Of a stretch of 35,660 bases of DNA, positions 15,255 through 24,740 are shown in pieces. The notes below the pieces were generated by a model. That model was not told where the DNA came from, searched no databases, and worked only from the letters and a program-made list of their open reading frames with translations. The stretch is from Candidatus Limimonas coprohippi (GTDB lineage Bacteria; Bacillota; Clostridia; Oscillospirales; Acutalibacteraceae). A program made the position numbers and the translations under genes. The stretch covers positions 1-35,660 of the forward strand of contig JAGHSI010000055.1 of the NCBI GenBank assembly GCA_018065925.1, given 5' to 3'. Position 1 is the stretch's first letter; each line of letters begins with the position of its first letter.

Positions 15255-15905
15255 TTAATCTTCTGATTTCTTTGAATAGATAAAGAGGAAGAAGACCATA
15301 AAGAGTTCACCAAACATAGTGATGAAGAATGTGAGCTCTGGATGACCAATGGCTGGCGCTATTGCAGCAAAGATAAACATTAAGAAACCAGCAAGGAAGA
15401 GTGATGGTTTTTTCTGCTTAATCCAAGCAATGATACCGGAAATCATAAGTGGAATAACAGTGCCAAATGAAAGTCCAAGGCTTATCATAGTTGCCCATTT
15501 AGGAGTTGTCGAAGCAGATGACATTCTGTTTACTCCAGCTAATTCAACCAGTTCAAGGTCAGTTGCTAAGGCCTCAGCAAGTCCTCCGGCCATCAAAAGA
15601 CCAGTAACTGCCCAAGTAATTATCATACCCTTCTTTTTAAATTTAAGTGCATATGCGCAGATAGGGAAAAGAAGAGGAATTAAAAGACCGTGGAAGATAA
15701 AACGGAATTTACTCATGATGCTGAATAATTTGCCAGGTTTCATAATCGTACCAAGGCTTATACCAAAGGCATCAAAGAAAAGGCCAAAAGTGATTAATGC
15801 CACACAAAGAAGGAAAGGCTTTTTGTCTCCAAAATAGTTTTTACCCATTAATAAGAAAAGAATAAATTCAAGTGCCGCAATTACCCAAATTGTTATAGAT
15901 ATCAT
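15255..15905 (-). CDS. Uncharacterised polytopic membrane protein
   Basis: A 216-aa protein with six or seven hydrophobic segments and short loops. I recognise no family. Notable stretches are FGLFFDAFGISLGTIMKP in the first third and FAAIAPAIGHPELTFFITMF near the C-terminus, with a positively charged tail. The ATG follows AAGGAGAAACAATA. It is the last gene of the addB-addA operon, 25 bp after the AIM24 gene, and ends at a strong terminator. The conserved-looking Gly-, Pro- and His-containing GHPE loop might be functional (inference). Confidence 0.72.
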   Translation of the reverse strand: MISITIWVIAALEFILFLLMGKNYFGDKKPFLLCVALITFGLFFDAFGISLGTIMKPGKLFSIMSKFRFIFHGLLIPLLFPICAYALKFKKKGMIITWAVTGLLMAGGLAEALATDLELVELAGVNRMSSASTTPKWATMISLGLSFGTVIPLMISGIIAWIKQKKPSLFLAGFLMFIFAAIAPAIGHPELTFFITMFGELFMVFFLFIYSKKSED

Positions 15906-15930
15906 TATTGTTTCTCCTTATTTATTTATT

Positions 15931-16722
15931 TTATGAGCCAGATGGCATCATAGCTATAATTCTGCCGGCAAAATCATTGAAGTTTTGTGTTTGAAGAATG
16001 ACTTTACCCGGACCGGTAAGCTTTGTGAGGAAGAGACCTTCACCACCAAAGAAGATGTTGCTAAAGCCCTTAACTGTCTCAACTTCATAACTAACAGTTT
16101 TTTCAAAACAAACTACGTTACCAGTATCAACCTTAAGCACTTCGCCTGGTGCAAGATCTTTTACAATTTGGTCACCGTCGATTTCAAGGAACACATATCC
16201 GTCACCTTTGATGTCTTGAAGAATAAATCCTTCACCGCCGAAGAGACCAGCTGTGAAACGCTTTGTAAATGCTATACTAACATCAATGCTATTCTCTCCG
16301 CAAAGGAAAGCTCTTTTCTGAGCGATGATACCATTAGTTCCAGTAAGGTCAATAGGAACGATTGCACCTGGAACAGTTGAACCAAATGCGACTTTTGCAC
16401 CATCTTTTGTAGATGTGTATGTTGCCATAAATAAAGATTCACCAGCAAACATACGGCCAAGGCCCTTCATAAGACCACCCTTTGTGTTAGTGGTCATAGA
16501 AATACCTTCAGTCTGCCATACCATACCGCCACTCTGCGTGTATACAGAGTCACCAGCATTAAGTGAAACTTCAACTGCAGGAACTGTTCTGCCTATCAAT
16601 TCATACTTGAGTTTTTGCTTTGGTTTTGCTGTTGGAACTGGGGCATCACTGAGTTTTGTTCCGCATTGAGTGCAGAATTTAACGCCGTCATCTAAAACGG
16701 CTCCGCAATTTGTACAAATCAT
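15931..16722 (-). CDS. AIM24/TIGR00266 family protein with N-terminal zinc ribbon
   Basis: A 263-aa soluble protein. Residues 1-22 form a zinc ribbon with Cys3, Cys6, Cys17 and Cys20 (CTNCG and CTQCG). A short linker leads to the AIM24 beta-sandwich domain, recognised by GGMVWQTEGISMTTNTKGG, the LGRMFAGESLFMATYTS segment, and Gly-rich repeats such as GLFGGEGFILQDIKGDG and FFGGEGLFLTKLTGPG. The family includes yeast AIM24, needed for inner mitochondrial membrane organisation, but the bacterial role is unknown. AGGAGGATTCATA precedes the ATG. It lies between the DUF2804 gene and a polytopic membrane protein, so a link to membrane processes is plausible but unproven. Confidence 0.88.
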   Translation of the reverse strand: MICTNCGAVLDDGVKFCTQCGTKLSDAPVPTAKPKQKLKYELIGRTVPAVEVSLNAGDSVYTQSGGMVWQTEGISMTTNTKGGLMKGLGRMFAGESLFMATYTSTKDGAKVAFGSTVPGAIVPIDLTGTNGIIAQKRAFLCGENSIDVSIAFTKRFTAGLFGGEGFILQDIKGDGYVFLEIDGDQIVKDLAPGEVLKVDTGNVVCFEKTVSYEVETVKGFSNIFFGGEGLFLTKLTGPGKVILQTQNFNDFAGRIIAMMPSGS

Positions 16723-16743
16723 TATGAATCCTCCTAAAATTAT

Positions 16744-17814
16744 TTACCATTTAAGTGTTACTGTCTCACAGAAGGCGTATTCGTCTTTGAGAGTGATTAC
16801 TGTACCGTCATCAAGGGTGAGAGTACCAGACCATTTTCCGTGACATTGATGGTTCTTTGCACCGGCAATACCTAATTCAAGCCACATTGAATTATCAAAG
16901 GTTGGAACCATTGTCATTTCGAAGCGTCCGTTTTCTTCATGGAAATGCCAAGGATTGTCCTTTGGATGTTTCTCATCGTAGGTGATTTCTACATTGCCAA
17001 GCTTATGTGCTTTTCCGTCATAGAAGATACAAGTTTCAGCAGCTCTTGAGTCATCTGCGATATCGTATGTAACTTCCCAACCGAGGAGTTTGTCGCCTAA
17101 GTTTACTGTACCGTTTGACCAGAACCAGTGCATCTTGTGAGCCATTACGCCGCGGGCCCAGTCGAGTACTGCAAATGTTTTGTCTGGTGTGAATTCAAGC
17201 TTCTTCCAACCGATTTTTGCATAGCCAGTAACTGGGATGCAGTTGATCTTATTTGTGTAGAAGAAATGATCCTTGTAGTGGTTTGAACCTTTCTTATCGC
17301 GAAGAGTCCAAGGAGTTACGATGGAGATTGATTCCTGCTCAATTGGATCTTCAAGAGTGTAATCGAGTTTGAATTTGAAACCAAGAGGCCAAATTGCTCT
17401 ACCTTCAGCAACAAGGTGACGGGTGTGCTTTCCGTCATATGATTCATTCATGGTGAAAATGCCATAGTTACGGTCAACTTCATACTTTTCACTTGAAGAA
17501 CGTGGGAGTTGATATGTCTTAACAGTGTAAGGGTGGAGGAGTGCAGCACAGAGAACAATATGTCCGTTTGTGATATCTGTGATTGTTACACAACCTGCCT
17601 CTGCGAGTGAAACGTTCGCTATTGTGAATTGTGTCATGTACCTTCCATCGCAGATCTGATAGAAGTCCCACTCTTTGATTCTGAATTTGTTTGCAGAGAT
17701 GTTCTCACGATTATAGGTGAATAGGTCGTTGTGACGAGCCCAACCTGGTTCGAGAACATAGCCTTTTTCATCAAGTAAGTCAGTCTTTTTTGTAATTTCA
17801 TGCTGAATACTCAT
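16744..17814 (-). CDS. DUF2804 family protein
   Basis: A 356-aa protein without signal peptide or membrane segment. The sequence is rich in aromatic and beta-strand-forming residues. Family cues are the opening GYVLEPGWARHNDLFTYNRE, the WDFYQICDGRYMTQFTIANV segment and the central DWARGVMAHKMHWFWSNG. DUF2804 proteins are widespread and unassigned; a lipocalin/beta-barrel-like ligand fold has the right look but is my inference. The ATG follows AAAGGAGATAACGTC. It starts 13 bp after addA and is followed by the AIM24 gene, so it belongs to the addBA operon. Confidence 0.82.
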   Translation of the reverse strand: MSIQHEITKKTDLLDEKGYVLEPGWARHNDLFTYNRENISANKFRIKEWDFYQICDGRYMTQFTIANVSLAEAGCVTITDITNGHIVLCAALLHPYTVKTYQLPRSSSEKYEVDRNYGIFTMNESYDGKHTRHLVAEGRAIWPLGFKFKLDYTLEDPIEQESISIVTPWTLRDKKGSNHYKDHFFYTNKINCIPVTGYAKIGWKKLEFTPDKTFAVLDWARGVMAHKMHWFWSNGTVNLGDKLLGWEVTYDIADDSRAAETCIFYDGKAHKLGNVEITYDEKHPKDNPWHFHEENGRFEMTMVPTFDNSMWLELGIAGAKNHQCHGKWSGTLTLDDGTVITLKDEYAFCETVTLKW

Positions 17815-17827
17815 GACGTTATCTCCT

Positions 17828-20800
17828 TTATATTAACTTTATTTCTTTGTCCAAACTAAAAGCGTAGAGATAAGCTGATTTGACAGGTTTTCCAAGAACT
17901 TTTTCCAAAGCATCTGCATATATGCGAAGCTGAGGTGTGTGTCTCTCTTTTAACACTTCTTCGTTCTTTGTTCGGTCAGTCTTATAGTCTACTATTACAA
18001 GTTCATTATCCTCTTCAAATACTAAGTCTGCAATACCCTGAATAAGAATTTTTTCATCCTCAAATTCATTTTCAAGTGCAGGAATTAGAACAGAGAATTT
18101 CTTTTCTTTGTAGACTTTAGGACTATTTTTAATACGATTATATATGTCGGATTTTAAGAAACCTTTAACTTTTTCAAAATCGATTATTTCAAGTTCCTCA
18201 GTTGTGAGGAACTTTTTATTTTTAATGCGTTCTATCTCTTCATCAAGATCTTTTTCAGTGTTGAAATACTGCATAAATTTGTGGAGACATGTACCGCGCT
18301 GAGCTGGGGTGAAATAATCATCATTTAGGAAGTTTGGCTTTGATGTTGCAAAGAATTCATCATCATAGATGTCCTTATTAACTTTTGATGCTGCAAGCTT
18401 TGTGGACACTTTGCTAAGAGGAAGATATTTGTATTCAAAACTTATTCTGTTTTGAAGCTCGGTAAGGAGATCCTTATCAACTTCTTTGCTCCTTGGTGCA
18501 AGTTCTACCTGCTGCTGTTCACCAGGTTGGTGAACCTCACAGATTAAGTCAAAGTCGCTAGGGAGTACTCCGATTGGGGTATCTGTGAGGTCGCGAAGCG
18601 GCTTTGCAGCAGGGTGTCTTATGGTTGCGAGGATTAACCAGTCAAAGAAGTTCTTCTTTGATAGTAGCTCAGAGTAATGAATTTTTGTTTCATCGCTTGA
18701 CAGAGCAAATTTATCAAAGTAGTTATCTTTTTTAACTGAGCCTACAATTACAAGCTTTTCTTCGGCTCTTGTAAGCGCAACATAGAGAACTCTTAAAAAT
18801 TCCGAGTAGAGTTTTTGCTTCTTTGCAAGACGTATAGCAACATACATGAGAGTAGGGTATGTTGAACCCGTATTTCTATTTCGTCCCTTTATGCCAAGAC
18901 CATAATCGGAGTCAAAAAGAACACTCTCATTTAAGTCATTTGTGTTGAATTCGTGTCGAGTATTCAAAAGGAAACAGTATTTGAACTGAAGTCCTTTACT
19001 CTTATGAATGCTCATAATTCTTACAACATTATCTGTACCTGAGGAGAGAGAAGCGGTTTGAAGTTCTCCATTGTTCTCTTCTATACTCTCAAGGTAACGG
19101 ATGAATGATGAGATGCCGAATGAATTTGTTTGGTCAAAACTATCGGCATAGTCGAGGAAGAGAAGAAGGTTTGCAATTCGCTGTGAACCATTTGGCATGG
19201 CCCCAACGATTTGAGCAAAGCTTGTATCCTCGTATATCTTACGGACAAGTTCACCTGCTGGAAGCGAGATGCTGAGTTGTCTATATTTGCTGAGATCATT
19301 TAAAAATTTTGAAATCTTTGCATCTTCGTCCTTTAAGTCTTGAAGTTTAGCAAAGAACGTTTTTTGTTTACTTTTAATCTTGATGTTTGCAATCTCATCT
19401 GGTGTGAATGAGTAAATAGGTGACATCAGGACTGCAAGAAGAGGGATATCAAGTGTTGGATTATTTATGCACTTGAGGAACGATGTCACAATCATAACGT
19501 CAGCAGTTTCAAGGAAAGTAGAACCAGTTTCCGAATATACTGGTATACCTCTTTCCTTTAAAATACGTTCAACTTTCGGTGCAACATCACTGGTCTTTTG
19601 CATGAGAATAGCAAAATCAGAGTATTTTGCGCCGCAGTTGTTGATCTTATCAAAAATATAGTCGGCTGCAAAATTGGCCTCCTGCTCGACATTGTCGGCA
19701 TCTTTTTCGAGACTAAATACATGAAGTTCAGTCTCTGGCTCAGTAACTTCTTTGTCTTTGCCTTTGAATTTATTGTTGTCCTCGTTGAAATTAAGACGCT
19801 CATTTTCGTCGTAGTCTACATCGCCAAGTGTTTTTGACATGAGTTGGTCAAAGACGAAGTTGATATAGGCAAGTATGCCTTTGCGACTTCTAAAGTTGTC
19901 ACTGAGATTTATTGTATAGAATTCATTTTTCTTTCGGTTGAAGATTTCAGGCATGGCATTACGGAAGCCGTAGATACTCTGTTTGATATCGCCAACCATG
20001 AAAAGATTCTCTTCATTTTTTGAGAGCTTTCTAAAGATGGTATCTTGAAGATCGTTGGTGTCCTGATACTCGTCAATTAATATCTCTTCATATTGAATAG
20101 GCTTGAAATCGTGATATTGGAGAAGCTCGTAGGCATAGTGCTCTACATCTGCAAAGTCGAGTGTTGATTGGCCGAGTTTCAATTCCATGAATCTCTCGTC
20201 GAGTTCAAATACGATTTTAATAAGAAGAGTGAGGGCAGGGAGAATTGTTTTGATATCGTCATGCACTTCCTGCTCGTTTTCACAGAAGAGTGAAGGGAGA
20301 GCGAGGATGTCCTTCTTTAAGTCGTCCCTTGCCTTCTTTAAGTTTTTATAAAGGTATGGATTTTCATCAAGGGCAAAACCTTTGCTCTTTCTACTCCAAG
20401 TGCTAAAAGTGAAAAGTTCTATATTATCAACATCGTTTTTGAAGATTTTTTCAATTAGTTCCTCTGTATATGAGATGAGACTTGTCACTTCAATGTAGTT
20501 TGGGTGAGTAGCATAAAGAGGATTTAATTTATCTATTTGAATTACTGCGCTGTTAAGCTTTGACAAATTATATGTGAGAAGATCAATAGCAGAAACTTTG
20601 ATTATTTTAAAGTAATCGGATGTCTCATACGAGAAGTCATTTTTATACTCCTGTAGAGATGTTTCAAGGATCTGCCTTGGTTCAGCAAAGGCTCTTGAGA
20701 AGTTGTAAATCTTAAGAATGGTATCCTCAATGGCTTTGTCATTTTTGCCTGATATGAAGAGCTCTACAAGATTTTCAAAATCTTTATCCTTGCTTGAATA

Positions 20801-21271
20801 ATAGGTTTCAAGAATCTCCTCGAGTGCTTGTTTTAAGAGCTCTTGAGCCCCTGATTCATCTATGAGAGTGAAATCTGGAGCGAGGCCTAAAGTTTCAAAG
20901 TTTTCACGTACAAGGTTTTGACAAAAAGCGTCAATGGTATAGATATTTGCGCTAGGAATAAGCATCTGCTGGCGCTTTAAGTGGTCGAATTTTTTCTTGA
21001 AATCCTTATCATCTTTATTCTTTAAAAGTTCCTTTAAGGATGCTGAAACAGCAGTGAAAAGACGCTCTCTAATCTCAGCTGTCGCAGCACGAGTAAAGGT
21101 TACGATTAGCAATTTATCGACATCGCAAGGGTGATCTAAATCTGTGATTTTTGTGATGATTCTCTCGATAAGAACAGATGTCTTACCAGAACCGGCAGCA
21201 GCGCTGACGATTATGGTTTTACCACTTGTATTAATGGCAAGTTTTTGGTTTTCTGTGAGTTTATCAGCCAT
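17828..21271 (-). CDS. addA: ATP-dependent helicase/nuclease subunit A
   Basis: Helicase and nuclease subunit of the AddAB complex, which resects DNA double-strand breaks to a recombination hotspot in place of RecBCD. The 1147-aa protein opens with Walker A (VSAAAGSGKTSVLIERI), then has the UvrD-type motif II (LIDEYQDTNDLQD), motif III (GDIKQSIYGFRNA), motif V (SIHKSKGLQFKYCFLLN) and motif VI (YVALTRAEEKLVIVG). The C-terminal RecB-type nuclease holds the DYKTDR active site with PQLRIYADAL. Size fits. The ATG follows AGAGGAATTATCAA, and its first 8 bases overlap the end of addB, so the subunits are translationally coupled. Confidence 0.96.
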   Translation of the reverse strand: MADKLTENQKLAINTSGKTIIVSAAAGSGKTSVLIERIITKITDLDHPCDVDKLLIVTFTRAATAEIRERLFTAVSASLKELLKNKDDKDFKKKFDHLKRQQMLIPSANIYTIDAFCQNLVRENFETLGLAPDFTLIDESGAQELLKQALEEILETYYSSKDKDFENLVELFISGKNDKAIEDTILKIYNFSRAFAEPRQILETSLQEYKNDFSYETSDYFKIIKVSAIDLLTYNLSKLNSAVIQIDKLNPLYATHPNYIEVTSLISYTEELIEKIFKNDVDNIELFTFSTWSRKSKGFALDENPYLYKNLKKARDDLKKDILALPSLFCENEQEVHDDIKTILPALTLLIKIVFELDERFMELKLGQSTLDFADVEHYAYELLQYHDFKPIQYEEILIDEYQDTNDLQDTIFRKLSKNEENLFMVGDIKQSIYGFRNAMPEIFNRKKNEFYTINLSDNFRSRKGILAYINFVFDQLMSKTLGDVDYDENERLNFNEDNNKFKGKDKEVTEPETELHVFSLEKDADNVEQEANFAADYIFDKINNCGAKYSDFAILMQKTSDVAPKVERILKERGIPVYSETGSTFLETADVMIVTSFLKCINNPTLDIPLLAVLMSPIYSFTPDEIANIKIKSKQKTFFAKLQDLKDEDAKISKFLNDLSKYRQLSISLPAGELVRKIYEDTSFAQIVGAMPNGSQRIANLLLFLDYADSFDQTNSFGISSFIRYLESIEENNGELQTASLSSGTDNVVRIMSIHKSKGLQFKYCFLLNTRHEFNTNDLNESVLFDSDYGLGIKGRNRNTGSTYPTLMYVAIRLAKKQKLYSEFLRVLYVALTRAEEKLVIVGSVKKDNYFDKFALSSDETKIHYSELLSKKNFFDWLILATIRHPAAKPLRDLTDTPIGVLPSDFDLICEVHQPGEQQQVELAPRSKEVDKDLLTELQNRISFEYKYLPLSKVSTKLAASKVNKDIYDDEFFATSKPNFLNDDYFTPAQRGTCLHKFMQYFNTEKDLDEEIERIKNKKFLTTEELEIIDFEKVKGFLKSDIYNRIKNSPKVYKEKKFSVLIPALENEFEDEKILIQGIADLVFEEDNELVIVDYKTDRTKNEEVLKERHTPQLRIYADALEKVLGKPVKSAYLYAFSLDKEIKLI

Positions 21272-24200
21272 TTGATAATTCCTCTAAAATTTCTTTGTTC
21301 TTCTTGTTCTTTATCTCTGTGATAGGGTCACCCTGTTCAAAACCGCAGATTGCATGATAATCACAAAATGCACAAGCATTGTCATAAGATGATTTGTAAA
21401 CTGGTTGAACTTCGATATTACCTTTGTGGAGTTCAAGGCCAAGTTGTCTAATTTCCTCTTCTACAGTCTCTTTAATCTTACCGAGACCTGCAAGAGAAAC
21501 AACAGAGTCTTCGTTCATTGGAATGAAGATGCCTTGTTGGCCGTGCTCCATTGCCTCGAGGATAAAATCATCGCCGCGTATCATACCGCTCTCTTTATCT
21601 TTCTTACGTTTTTCAGCAAGTATATCCTGATCTTTTCTATTTGCAGCAATAGTTGCGCGAAGTGCAGGATAGTAGAGGATGCCGGTAGATTCAATATTAC
21701 CGCCATAATAATCTCTTCCGTTCTCTTCGATGGCGAAAAGGTAGATGAGCATCTGCATGTTGAGTCCGTGAAGGATCTCCGAAAGTTTGAACTCTTTACC
21801 TCCGGATTTGTAGTCGATTACACGGATGTAAGTAACTCCGTCTTTTTCATATTTATCTACACGGTCTACGCTTCCGTAGATGTCGATACTTCCACCTTCG
21901 TCGCCAAGGTCAATATGGTATGGCTTTATGCCTTCTTTGTCACTGAGTGGAAGTTCAAAATCACAAGGCTCAAAGTCGGTGAGTGAGAATTCCTCACAGA
22001 GTCTGTCGACGATGTCAAGAAGGTGGACTTTTAGTCTGTTATAGAGATAAAGGAAGCGTGCAGTCTTTCCCTCAGTGCCCTTGAAGAAGACATTCATGTA
22101 TTCTTCAAGCCATCTACCGACGGCTTCTTCACGTTCGTCTCTGCTTGATTTTATAAGGTTTTCTTTACCTTTTTCTTTAATAATATTTTCAAGTACATAG
22201 TGGATTACTGTACCACTGATAGCTGGAGTGATTTCGGCTTTTTCGCGCGGATAGGCTCCGAGACCGTACTGGCAAAAATATTTGAACTTGCATTTGTAGA
22301 AAGTTTCGGTACGAGATGCAGAGAGACCAATATTTTTGCCGAAGAGCCTCTCCGCGATTTTTGCGTTTTGAATCTGTTTTGGCCTATTTTCAATTATTTG
22401 ATCAATAGCCTCAACTTTATCACCGTATTTTTTTGATGCTATCTCTCGGAGCGCATTTATCTTCTCTTGGTTTTCGTTTGAAGCTTTTGGAATTGATTCG
22501 GCATATGAGAGGAAGGTTGAATACTCTGTCTCTGCAAGGTAGTCACACTCCTGCTCGGAGAGGATGAATTCAGGCATTCCGTCAGCATATAAATTCTTTA
22601 CTGCGTTGTAAATAATTGATGGCTTTTTGTCGTCGCGAGGGTAGGAGATGTATACCTTCTCAGAGGCTGCAGATAACGCAGTATAAGCGATAAAGCGCTC
22701 TTCGGCCGCCTGCTTATCAACAGGTGGGGAGAGAGAGATGTTGGCGCTTTCTTCGAGCAATCTGCGCTCTGCATTTGAGAGAAGTCCCGAGGATGAAATA
22801 GTCCTTGGGAATATGCCTTCAGCACAGCCTGCAACAAATACAACTTTTGGAGAATCCGGTCTTATACGATCGGCTGAACCGATGATTACTTCGTCGAGTC
22901 CGTGAGGTATTGAACCGAGAGTTGAAATACTAACCACGGCATCAAAAAGTTCAAGGAAAGTTTTTGGTTTTATACGGTTTTCACCATAGACAGTTGCTAT
23001 CTTATCAAGGATATCCATGAGGATATCCCAAACTCTATCTTGCTCCTCGGCAAGAGCGGCAAAATCGTTATCACTAAGGGATTTTGCGGAGTCTTTAAGG
23101 CGAATTCCTGTGCCTGTTTCAATGAGGAAATTGTAGAGTGAATTCGCTGCTTTGAAAGCGTTGGTATCATCTTTGAACTCTCTCTCAAGTTTTAAGAGAG
23201 GAGTGATAACTTGCTTTCTCAAATCTTCAAGATTTAAGAAGGCTTCTTCAGCGGCCTCAGCCTCTTTTTCATTTCTTGGTTCCTTGAGTCCGAGAGGGCT
23301 GTTTTCTTTTAAAAATCCTTTTCTCCAAATATCGCCTTTGATGTTCCAAATCAGGGCATAATTTTCAAGTTCTGAGATGTCATCAAGTGAGATGGGAGAG
23401 AGGCCTGTTTTGAGATAATTTAAGATATTTTCAGTTGTAAATCCGTTTACAAGTATGCGAAGAACGCTTCTGATAAGGGCAATTACAGGTTGATTCGTAA
23501 TTGGCTGACGAACGTCCTCATAAACTGGAATATCATACCTGTTAAAGGCTGATACAAGTTCGCGATTATACTCGGTCTCATCTCGGACAATTATAGCGAT
23601 ATCAGAAAGTTTTAAGTCCTCAGTTCTGATAAGTTTTCTAATGGTTGCAGCGATGAAGTTACACTCGGCACGTTTGTTGTCTGCTGTACAGAGCGTGATG
23701 TTTTTTGGATATTCTGTAAGAGGTGTAACCTCGGCTTCAAAAATATTCTTTTCCAAGTGGAGAAGATCATCATTTTTGAAACGGAGAGATGATGACATTT
23801 TTATGATATTTGGTGTCGCGATTCTCTCAAGTCTTGCTTTGGTGTCCTCTACAGATTCAAAGATCATCGATGTGTCAAGGTCCTTATCAGTTGGGTCGAG
23901 ACAGAGGGTCAAGAACACATCATTTGCCTGCTTAATAATGATCTCTATAATTTGGAGTTCTTGGGCCGTAAAGCCTTTAAATGCGTCGATTGCTACGGTG
24001 TAACCCTCAAAGAAGTTTGTCTCTCTTGTAAGGCTTGCCAATTCATCAAGGATGGTGTTGTCGTTGGTGAATCTCTCTCTCAAAATTGAGTCATAGTTTC
24101 TATATATTTTTGAGAGTTCAAGGATTTTTTCTTTAATTTGAATTTTCTCTGCGGCAGCGTCAAGCATATCAGGTGTTACCTGTTGCATATAGAATTCTGT

Positions 24201-24572
24201 TGTGAGATAGAGAAGCTGCTGGGCGAGAGAGGTACTGTTTGTATGATGCTTATAAAACTCGAGTTCACCATCGAGCTCATGTAAAGTTTTAAGCATTAAA
24301 ATGAGTTTCGCTTTGTCGTCGGCATAGGAAGTTGGTAAACCGCCAATAGCGCGGTTTACGTAGTCGACGAGACGAGTGAAACTCAGTACTTCTATACGGT
24401 TTGCTACCTGTGGGCCGTGCTCTAAGAGCAAAGCGCGCTCACAAGTATACGAAAACTGCTCGGGTACAATATAAAGGAGCTTTTCGTTGCCCGCTTTTGC
24501 TTTGTCACCAAGTATTTTTCTGACATATTCTGTTTTTCCAGAGCCAGCACGGCCCACAATTAAATTAAACAT
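21264..24572 (-). CDS. addB: ATP-dependent helicase/nuclease subunit B
   Basis: Partner subunit of AddA. The 1102-aa protein begins with a Walker A-like motif (VGRAGSGKTEYV, residues 6-17), followed by the inactivated helicase core that recognises Chi. The C-terminal RecB-type nuclease has VIDYKSGGKEFKL. Four cysteines, Cys761 and Cys1067-x2-Cys1070-x5-Cys1076, match the 4Fe-4S staple of AddB (pattern C, CxxC, xxxxxC). The frame extends 30 codons upstream, but the ATG before FNLIVGRAGSG is the family start. Its ribosome site (GGTG) is weak, which may limit synthesis. First gene of a five-gene minus-strand operon, divergent from murC. Confidence 0.96.
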   Translation of the reverse strand: MFNLIVGRAGSGKTEYVRKILGDKAKAGNEKLLYIVPEQFSYTCERALLLEHGPQVANRIEVLSFTRLVDYVNRAIGGLPTSYADDKAKLILMLKTLHELDGELEFYKHHTNSTSLAQQLLYLTTEFYMQQVTPDMLDAAAEKIQIKEKILELSKIYRNYDSILRERFTNDNTILDELASLTRETNFFEGYTVAIDAFKGFTAQELQIIEIIIKQANDVFLTLCLDPTDKDLDTSMIFESVEDTKARLERIATPNIIKMSSSLRFKNDDLLHLEKNIFEAEVTPLTEYPKNITLCTADNKRAECNFIAATIRKLIRTEDLKLSDIAIIVRDETEYNRELVSAFNRYDIPVYEDVRQPITNQPVIALIRSVLRILVNGFTTENILNYLKTGLSPISLDDISELENYALIWNIKGDIWRKGFLKENSPLGLKEPRNEKEAEAAEEAFLNLEDLRKQVITPLLKLEREFKDDTNAFKAANSLYNFLIETGTGIRLKDSAKSLSDNDFAALAEEQDRVWDILMDILDKIATVYGENRIKPKTFLELFDAVVSISTLGSIPHGLDEVIIGSADRIRPDSPKVVFVAGCAEGIFPRTISSSGLLSNAERRLLEESANISLSPPVDKQAAEERFIAYTALSAASEKVYISYPRDDKKPSIIYNAVKNLYADGMPEFILSEQECDYLAETEYSTFLSYAESIPKASNENQEKINALREIASKKYGDKVEAIDQIIENRPKQIQNAKIAERLFGKNIGLSASRTETFYKCKFKYFCQYGLGAYPREKAEITPAISGTVIHYVLENIIKEKGKENLIKSSRDEREEAVGRWLEEYMNVFFKGTEGKTARFLYLYNRLKVHLLDIVDRLCEEFSLTDFEPCDFELPLSDKEGIKPYHIDLGDEGGSIDIYGSVDRVDKYEKDGVTYIRVIDYKSGGKEFKLSEILHGLNMQMLIYLFAIEENGRDYYGGNIESTGILYYPALRATIAANRKDQDILAEKRKKDKESGMIRGDDFILEAMEHGQQGIFIPMNEDSVVSLAGLGKIKETVEEEIRQLGLELHKGNIEVQPVYKSSYDNACAFCDYHAICGFEQGDPITEIKNKKNKEILEELSNG

Positions 24573-24652
24573 AATAAAACACCGTTTATATTTTAACACA
24601 TTTGTTAGCGCTGTGCGAGTTATTAATGGGACATCGCAGACAAATATTTTTG

Positions 24653-24670
24653 AATTGTACACAATTTGTC
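24653..24670. promoter_or_regulatory. Operator-like repeat, copy 1 (addB-murC region)
   Basis: AATTGTACACAATTTGTC, identical over 18 bases to the copy at 24742. Its core AATTGT-AC-ACAATT is an inverted repeat with 6-bp arms around a 2-bp centre. It lies 81 bp before addB and just upstream of a possible -35 (TTTATT, 24672-24677) and -10 (TATACT, 24695-24700) spaced 17 bp apart toward murC. The core has the GT-N-AC look of GntR-family sites, but no such regulator is in the window. Confidence 0.55.
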
Positions 24671-24671
24671 G

Positions 24672-24700
24672 TTTATTTTATTGATATTGTGTTGTATACT
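24672..24700 (+). promoter_or_regulatory. Possible upstream murC promoter
   Basis: TTTATT and TATACT separated by exactly 17 bp. The -35 is poor (3 of 6) and the -10 good (5 of 6). It would begin transcription near 24707, upstream of the second operator copy. Confidence 0.35.
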
Positions 24701-24734
24701 CTTCTAGTCTATAAAAGGTATTATTTTTTATAGA

Positions 24735-24740
24735 TATAAT
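24735..24740 (+). promoter_or_regulatory. murC proximal -10 box
   Basis: A consensus TATAAT box that abuts the second operator copy, which begins at the next base (24741). The predicted transcription start near 24747 would lie inside the palindrome. No clear -35 is present. It is 37 bp before the murC ATG. Confidence 0.5.

Noticed and set aside
15349-15837. 162-codon plus-strand frame
   Set aside because: It is the antisense shadow of the polytopic membrane protein gene, whose ribosome site and operon position are good.
21405-21986. 193-codon plus-strand frame within addB
   Set aside because: Antisense shadow of the conserved addB nuclease domain.
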